Source: Cephalopachus bancanus (lineage: Eukaryota > Chordata > Mammalia > Primates > Tarsiidae). Taken from it: a stretch of DNA of 64,000 nucleotides. How positions within the stretch are numbered: position 1 is the first letter of the stretch; every line of letters starts with the position of its first letter. Below the pieces are notes generated by a model. That model saw only the letters and a program-made list of their open reading frames with translations. It made no database searches and was not told where the DNA came from. Position numbers and translations under genes: made by a program. Location: the NCBI GenBank assembly GCA_027257055.1, contig JAPVLO010000161.1, forward strand, positions 3,736,501 through 3,800,500, read 5' to 3'. Of this stretch, positions 57,171 to 64,000 are shown piece after piece.

Positions 57171-57583
57171 TTTTCAGTGATATTCACTCCTTCTTGTATA
57201 CTTGAGATACGATCAGGGGTCATTTCCCTTCCAGCTGAAGAAATTCCTTGAGATTTGCTTGTAGTTCAGGTCTGCCTATGACAAGTTCTCTTATTTTGTT
57301 TATTTGAAAAGGTTATTTCCTATTCATTTCTGAAGGTTAGTTTTGCTGTATATAGTATTCTGGGTTGACAGGTTATTCACTCAGCACTTCAAAGGTATTA
57401 TTCTGCCAGTCTTCTGACTTCTGATAAGAAGAACATTATCGTTTGTATTAGTGATTCACTGTATGTAATGTGGAATTTTCTTTGGCTATTTTCAAGATTT
57501 TAACTTTGTGTTTTGGCAGTTTGCTGAGAGGTAATTTTCTTTATTTTTATTTATCCTTTCTAGGGTTTGTTGATCATTTTTTT

Positions 57584-57870
57584 ATTTTTTTTGAGCTGGA
57601 GTCTCACTCTGTCACCCAGACTGGAGTGCAGTGGCACAATCCCAGCCACCACAGACTTGACCTGCTGGGGTCTGACTATCCTTCAACCTCAGCCTTCCAA
57701 ATAACTGGAACTGCAAGTGCGTGCTACCACACCCAGCTAATTTGTGATTTATTGTAGAGACAAGGTCTCGCTAAGTTGCCCGGGCTGGTCTTGAACCCGC
57801 AGGCTCAGGCAATCCACTCGCCTCAGCCTCCCAAAGTGCTGGGATTACAGGCTGAGCCACCAAGCCCGGC
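57584..57870 (-). mobile_element. Alu SINE, antisense
   Basis: Full-length young-lineage copy with linker reversed as GTGATTTATTGTAGAGAC. Flanks TGATCATTTT and TGATCTTCTT are a diverged duplication. Confidence 0.94.
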
Positions 57871-58415
57871 TGATCTTCTTAATCTATGTTTGTCTTCCAC
57901 TAAATTTGAAATGTATAGACCCATCTCTTCACATTTTTTTCCTGCACCATTCTCTCTCTGCCTTCCTCTGGGACTCCAAATATAAATGTATTATAAGTGA
58001 CTGATATTGTCACACAGGTATATGAGGCTCTGTTTATTAAAACACATTTTTTTCCTTATTTGTTCTTCATATTGAATAGTCTTTGTTGATCTATCTTGAA
58101 GTTTACTGACTCTTTTGCTATCTCCAATATACTGTTAATCTCATTCCAGTGGTGTATTTTTTACTTATAGAATTCCTATTTGATTCTTTTTTCATAATTT
58201 CGGAATTTTGGGTTGAGATTCCCCATATGTTCATTCATTGTGCATATATTTTCATTTAAAATTCTTGAGCATATGTGTAATAGCTGCTTTATCAATAATA
58301 GCAGTCCTTATCCACTCATTGCAACATCTGGATCATCTTTGGTTTTTTTTTTAATGATTTTTTTCCTTGACTATGAGTTATATTTTCCTAATTCTTCATC
58401 TGTCCAGTGATTTTC

Positions 58416-58716
<301 letters not shown>

Positions 58717-58800
58717 TAGTGATTTTTGCTCAATTCCTAGATGTTATTAAATATATGTTTTAGAGACTCTGGATCCTTTTATAGTCCTTCCAACAGATTT

Positions 58801-59327
58801 TTATTCTCATTTGACTGGACTCAAACTCCAAACTTGTTCCCTTGGGCTAGCTGACCAACAGCTGATATCTCCATTTCTTTCTTTCAACTTATAATTGCTG
58901 ATTTTCACCATACTCCTGTGGTTTTTCACTTCCATGTAGGTTAGTGGTCAGCCAAGGATTTGGGTGGATTTTATACAAAGATTTTGTGGGCTCGCATTAT
59001 CTGCAATTGTCTGCCTCTTAGGATTTTACCTCTAACTTTCTGGCTGTTCTTCTGACCCCCAAGTTTTCCTCGGATGCCACAAACCAGTTAATTTAAATTG
59101 GGGAGTATCCTCAGGCAAAAGGCAGCCACATATTCAGAAATCTTTCCTTCTACAATTGTCTTTCAAGGATGCTTCTGTCTAGTTTCTCCTGCTTTTGGTC
59201 ACTTCTTAGTACCTTTAAATAAGTTCATTAAAAAATTGCTCAGATTTGATAATTGTTACCTACAGGATGATTAGTTTGTATAAGATACTGTGACATTACT
59301 GGATGCCAGAGTCAACAGTGAGGTTTT
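58801..59327. other. AT-rich intronic sequence
   Basis: Possibly further decayed L1 up to about 59000. Not assignable. Confidence 0.3.
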
Positions 59328-59470
59328 TTTATAGCTTTATTGAGGTATAATTGATATCATAACTGATATTTATTGAGGTATAATTGATATAATAAACTAT
59401 ACATATTTAAAGCTTTAATACACTTTAATATGTGTTTAAACCTTGAAACCATCATGACAATGAGTGAGTT
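59328..59470 (-). mobile_element. L1 3' terminal fragment, antisense, with internal duplication
   Basis: TTTATTGAGGTATAATTGAT occurs twice with a 33-base period (59336 and 59369), followed by AATAAACTATACATATTTAA and ACCTTGAAACCATCATGACA, the reverse of the old L1 3' UTR. Confidence 0.8.
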
Positions 59471-59613
59471 TTTGAGTTTAAGAAGATGAACAGTAGGTGG
59501 GAAAGGAGACTTTTTCACGTTGACCTACTGCTTTATATTTTATAGATTGCTTTCAAATGCAGTATCTTATTTTGATTTTCACCATATCCCTGGGAATATA
59601 GAGTGATTTTTTA

Positions 59614-59910
59614 TCTTTTTCTTTTTTTTGAGTCGGAATCTCACTCTGTCGCCCAGGCTAGAGTGCAGTGGCACGCTCACAGCCACCGCAGCATTGACCA
59701 ACTGGGCTCTGGTGATCCATCCGCCACAGCCTTCCAAGTAGCTGGAACTACAGGTGCAAGCTACCATGCCCGGGTAATTTTTTTGATTTATTGTAGAGAT
59801 GAGGTCTCGCCAAGGTGCCTGGGCTGGTCTCGAACCCTCAGGCTCAGGCAATCCACTCACCTCGGTCCCCAAAGTGCTGGGATTACAGGCTTAGCCACCG
59901 AGCTCGACCT
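59614..59910 (-). mobile_element. Alu SINE, antisense
   Basis: Full-length copy. Flanks AGAGTGATTTTTTA (59600-59613) and AAAGTGATTCTTAA (59911-59924) form a duplication with two mismatches. Confidence 0.94.
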
Positions 59911-60015
59911 AAAGTGATTCTTAATATCACTTTCCTGCAGATGAAAAACTGAGGTGGACCTGTTAAATGGCTTGCCTTTTTCATGACACCATTCATGTTT
60001 CTTTACACCATGATA

Positions 60016-60178
60016 CACCTGAGGAGATGCATACATTGTGGTCCTTGCCTTCAGGAATTTGGTTTAATTTCATGTTTCCATATACCATGGAAGAGGAGGA
60101 GATGTACATATTGTGCCACCTGAGGAGATGTACATATTGTGGTCCTTGCCTTCAGAAGTTTGGTTTTATTTCATCTGG
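60016..60178 (+). repeat. 101-bp tandem duplication
   Basis: CACCTGAGGAGATG plus GTGGTCCTTGCCTTCAG and TTTGGTTT begin at 60016 and again at 60117 with a few differences. A third partial GAGGAGATGTACATATTGTG lies at 60094-60113. Confidence 0.9.
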
Positions 60179-60469
60179 GGAATGAAAACTACTCAGAGCT
60201 GGAACAGATTGGTTTGAGGTGAAGAACTTGAAACCCATGAAAGCCAGGTGGAGGCTTTTCAATAGTATGTATGAGGAAGGAAGGACTCAGGGAAGAACAG
60301 CGGCAGGCTCAGTTTGGAAAGCCGGTGCAACAAGCTAGGTATGATGTGAAACTGAAGTTGTGGAAATGGAAAGGAACACAGATATTAGAGCCCATCTAGA
60401 GGAAGAACTGAGAGGAAATAGGAGACTGGATGTAAGAGATAAAATAGCAGGAATGGTCATGGGGAGACT

Positions 60470-60545
60470 TTTTATTCCTTCTTGACCCCTGACCTCTCAC
60501 TGACCCATTGAATGGTGCTTAATAAATGTTAGCTGAAATAAATTG
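60470..60545 (+). repeat. L2 LINE 3' tail
   Basis: CATTGAATGGTGCTTAATAA and ATGTTAGCTGAAATAAATTG. Confidence 0.55.
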
Positions 60546-60599
60546 ATTGGTGATAGCAAGAATGAAGGTGTGATATTTGCTTGTGAACCATTAAATTAA

Positions 60600-60755
60600 C
60601 ACTTCCCTTACTTGAGTGTGCATATGAATCACCTGGATAGCACTTGCTGGGTCCCATGAGATGGGCCCTGAAATTTACATTTTGATTAATAGCAAACACT
60701 AATCCATCCTGCTGATGCTTCTGGCCCAGGGCCACACTTTGAAACCAGCTGCACA
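60600..60755. mobile_element. MER5-like hAT-Charlie MITE
   Basis: CATATGAATCACCTGGATAG, GGGCCCTGAAATTTACATTT and GATGCTTCTGGCCCAGGGCC then CACACTTTGAAACCAGCTGC fit the MER5/Charlie group. Confidence 0.65.
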
Positions 60756-61962
60756 AAGTCAAGAGAGCCTTTCTGAATTCTGCTGCTTGCCCTCTATGCT
60801 TCAGAGCTGGCTGTTAGGTATGTTTTCCTTCCAGTCTTGTACTGGAGCTAACAGTCAGAGAGGTGTCCCTGGGATCGTTAATCACCAATTTAACATTTGT
60901 AGAAAATCTACTTTATTACTTCACTTAAACTCCAGAGCTCAGACTCTTGTTTCTGGAGCCTCCCGGGTAATGTTTTAAGAGCACTGCATGTTCTGTCACA
61001 AATTCTTCGTGAGCAAAGGAGAAGACTTTCCAAACGTTACAGCAGATCCTTTGTCCTGTGGAGGGCAGAACTGGCGGACTGGAGGTCTCCTGGGATTACG
61101 TTACACTCATCTGCTAATCTGCAGAATTGTGACTTCACGTATCATGGAGTAGGTCATCCTGATTATCTTGCCAGTTTGTTGGGCTCTTCTTGGGTTTCTG
61201 TTTGGACCCCGAAGAAAAGAATGTTTCTCTGTTAATGAACCACTTAATGTTTTCAGGCTTTGCAAGCTGGCCCCTTGGATGTAGAGGGTAATTGTTTCTT
61301 AGAAAAAAACCATGTGCATTTCATACCAGTGAACTGCAGAGCTGTTGGGGCGTTGTGGACCTTGAAGAATTTCATGATTCTTTTATGATTTCATGACCCA
61401 GATGTGCAGAGTGAGGGGGTGCAGCTTTTTCAATTTAGCATCAGTGCAAGGCAGAAACTGTGCCCGAGAAGATGACAGTGAGCTGGCTGCTTGCTTTCTT
61501 TTTTTTCTCAAGGAACTGAACCTGACACTTGGGTCACATCTGCTCCCTAGATGGACATATAACCATTTCACCTATCTGACATTAGACAGCAGATGGCTTT
61601 GCTGTCTTCATATAGTTCTTCCCTGTGTAGTTCTTAAGACAGGAGAAATCACCCCTGAACAGACCCCACTGGCCTAGACCTCAGATGGCATGCATTTACA
61701 AAGGCTCCCACCCACATATTTTTGAGGTTGAGGTACCTCCCAGGGGTATTGAATTTCTCCCACACAGTTTTCCCCTTAAGGTGCTTCTTCCAGGTGAGAG
61801 TTGATTCCATGTATTGTCCGCCAAGACCCTGAGGTCTGACCCCTTTGAGAATTCCTTTTGAAGCCCTTCTGGGCCAGAAGCAGTGTCCTTTGCCTTTCTG
61901 TGAAATCCAGACAAAGCCATGGCAGCAACGACCACATCTTCACTAAAAGACTACATACAGCG
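60756..61962. other. unique intronic sequence
   Basis: No repeats recognised across about 1.2 kb, unusually clean for this intron. No coding pattern seen. Confidence 0.4.
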
Positions 61963-62302
61963 TGTTACGAACAGAATTGTGTCCCCCAAAATTCATATGA
62001 AGTCTTAGCTTCCAGTACCTTTCTCATAATGTAATCTCATTGGGAGATAAGGTCTTTAGTGTGGTAATTAAGGTAAAATGATGGTGTCCTTATAAGAAGA
62101 GGAGATTAGGACACAGACATGCACAGAGGGGAAGACCATGTGAAGACACCAAGAGAAGATGGCCATTGCCAAGCCAAGGAAAGAGGCCTCAACAGAAACC
62201 AATCCCACTTGGTCTCAGACATCTAGCCTCCAGACTGTGAGAGCATTTCTGTTGTTTAAGTCACTCAGTTCTTTGTTATGGTGGCCCTAGCAGGCTAATA
62301 CA
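61963..62302 (+). mobile_element. MLT1-type solo LTR (ERVL-MaLR)
   Basis: TGTTACGAACAGAATTGTGT, ATGGTGTCCTTATAAGAAGA, GGAAGACCATGTGAAGACAC, TTTCTGTTGTTTAAGTCACT and CAGGCTAATACA follow the MLT1A/B order. A 5-bp target-site duplication, CAGCG/CAGTG (61958-61962; 62303-62307), fits this class. Confidence 0.92.
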
Positions 62303-62835
62303 CAGTGTCATGTTGATGGAGTGAACCAGATTCTCTCACCACTAGATGATGTGATCTCTGCCAGCTTGGGTACTGGGGCCAAATTATGCTGGTTTTTCCA
62401 GCTCTGCTCTATTGCCTTTCTAGAAAGCTTATGCTCAGATCAGCTAGTCTGCTGGTTGTCATCTTCATGAAAACACACTTTACTTCAGGTGAATTCTTCC
62501 CATCTTCAGCCTAGTCATGTAAAAGCCTCCTAGGACAGGCTGTGTTGAGTTGGAGACTGCCCTGCTTACCAAAATCACCGACTCCCCGACCCAGCTTTCA
62601 AACTTCCTGCTCCTCTCTCAAGATGGGAAACAGCTGGTTACTTGAAAAGGGCCATGCACTTTTTTCCTTTCTTTGCTTTATTGTATGACAGGTATTATGA
62701 AAGACCCGTTTTACATTAGCCTCTATGTTACCACACCTGCAAGAGCTGAGTCAGTGGCATTAGCTGGAATTCTAAATCGACTGTTATAGCAGCACTAAAA
62801 ATAGTGTGGGAATGATGGAGGGAGTTTAGGGCCTT
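62303..62835. other. unique intronic sequence
   Basis: No recognised element. Confidence 0.35.
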
Positions 62836-62839
62836 GCGT

Positions 62840-63030
62840 AAGACTTCTGGATCTGAAGTCAGCTTGCCACACAAGCTGTGACCTGGGAGCATTCTCTCAT
62901 TTTCTACAACTTCGTTTCCATATCTGCAAGATGGAGCTAATAATCGTAGTCAGTCATAAAGTCGTTTTGAGGTTTAGAGAGGCAATATATGAAGCACGAA
63001 CTCTATTCTGAATGAACACTCAGGAAATAT
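62840..63030 (+). repeat. MIR SINE
   Basis: AAGCTGTGACCTGGGAGCAT, TTCGTTTCCATATCTGCAAG, GGAGCTAATAATCGTAGTCA, TGAGGTTTAGAGAGGCAATA. Confidence 0.75.
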
Positions 63031-64000
63031 TGGTTAGCTATTTGGATGATGACTTTTATAGTAGAGACCTCCAAGATAACTCAAGATTCCTATATTCCCT
63101 TTGAATCAATAGAGATTTATTAAATGATGGTGGTTGTAATCTGTATGTTATGTAGAAATTGTTTCATTTTGGTTTTCCAAAAATGGTAATCCATGTAAAG
63201 AAACTGTGGATGTAGCCTCAATTTTTGAACGAAGAGATTTCTGCTTTTTTGTGGAGTTTTAAGCCCTTAAGTTAATATTTTCTGGCTAATTTCCTTATAC
63301 TGTTTCAAATCAGAAGCTAAAATTGCACTTCTTTATGTTCGTCCTTCCCCCTTGTTCCTCTCAACTTGGGTCAGAATCTAGGCCCCAGATGGGGCCACAT
63401 TTATTGGGGCCTGAGTTGTTGCCTGAGTTGTGAAATCTTCGGGCAAAGAGTATGGTCTCTGTTTCTTCCCACCCTGCCACAGGCCTAAGCTGGGCAGGCC
63501 CTGCCTTCTGGGGCAGACCTGGCTATCTTGTTAGCTTTGCTCTTCTGTGGGCACTCTATGGCCTTCATATTGTAGCTGGAGAGTTTAAGAGCTTGCATTT
63601 TGGGTTTGGACTTAGCTGATGGGAGAGGCTCTTAGAACCTGATCCTAAACCCTGTGTGCCAAGCAGACTTCAATTGCCATTTGCCAGTGCCGCACCTTAA
63701 TGTGCTGATCAACTCAAGAGGTAATGGAAAGGCGGGGACAATTTGCCTAATAGGAAAGTCCAAACTCAATTATCTGACAAAGGTGTTTGTAGCTATTATT
63801 TCCCTAGCCAGTATAAAAATGAGAGTGGGATTTGGGTCTATACAAACAACTCGACTACTTGTATTATGTATGTCCAGAATGTTGCCATATGGGGTAAATA
63901 AATACTTTCCCTAAGGCAAGAAAGGCTAGGCTTGCTGCAGCCTGGCAACTCCTTCTCTGGGGACAAAGCTTTTCTCTTTGTTTTATCTTTTTCTTCCCAA
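63031..64000. other. unique intronic sequence; candidate conserved block at 63640-63910
   Basis: Repeat-free. The block 63640-63910 keeps CpGs and has TAAT-type and CAATTATC motifs plus an 86-codon open frame without protein-like features. It could be a conserved noncoding element. Not testable here. Confidence 0.35.

Overview
This is a primate nuclear DNA window dominated by interspersed repeats. It carries one confidently recognised protein-coding segment: coding exon 1 of GALNT17 (formerly WBSCR17/GALNTL3) on the + strand at 21404-21641, inside a strong CpG island at about 19.8-21.95 kb. The exon encodes the N-terminal 79 residues (short cytoplasmic tail, one signal-anchor helix, start of the lumenal stem) and ends in a consensus 5' splice site. 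The rest of the gene, including the catalytic and lectin domains, lies beyond the window. Bases 1 to about 19.8 kb are therefore 5' flank, and about 21.65-64 kb is the beginning of a very long first intron.

Organism: there are about 34 Alu-type SINEs, so the genome is a primate. Old AluJ-like copies and monomers are present, but the CpG-rich, least decayed copies belong to a distinctive lineage. Its marks are a left-arm B-box segment resembling a tRNA T arm, the linker CAATAAATCAAAAA, and the 5' start GCCGGGCTCGGTGGCTCAGC. I see no AluS/AluY copies as in monkeys and apes, and none of the tRNA/Alu hybrids or lemur-type Alus typical of strepsirrhines. A tarsier is the best inference, from memory of these families and not from a search.

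Layout: 0-19.8 kb is flank with Alus, one 3' L1 (6.2-7.4 kb) split by an Alu, two related solo LTRs (2.7-3.3 and 15.6-16.0 kb), an MLT1 LTR (12.2-12.7 kb), MIR fragments and a long polypyrimidine tract (5.8-6.0 kb). 19.8-21.95 kb is the GALNT17 promoter CpG island and exon 1. 21.65-39 kb is intron with many Alus, MIR/L2 relics and several repeat-poor blocks that look like regulatory-sequence candidates. 39-60 kb is intron rich in antisense L1 fragments, with a nested L1/Alu at 54.1-54.8 kb. 60-64 kb is mostly unique sequence with one MLT1 LTR at 62 kb.

I found no rRNA or tRNA gene, no CRISPR array and no complete autonomous transposon. No new multi-gene system is visible. The most unusual items are structural: a three-arm Alu inside a single target-site duplication, two Alus stacked at one target site, a covarying hairpin before the poly(A) signal of a solo-LTR family, a T-arm-like hairpin at the B box of the young Alu lineage, and an unidentified poly(A)-tailed insertion within an old L1.
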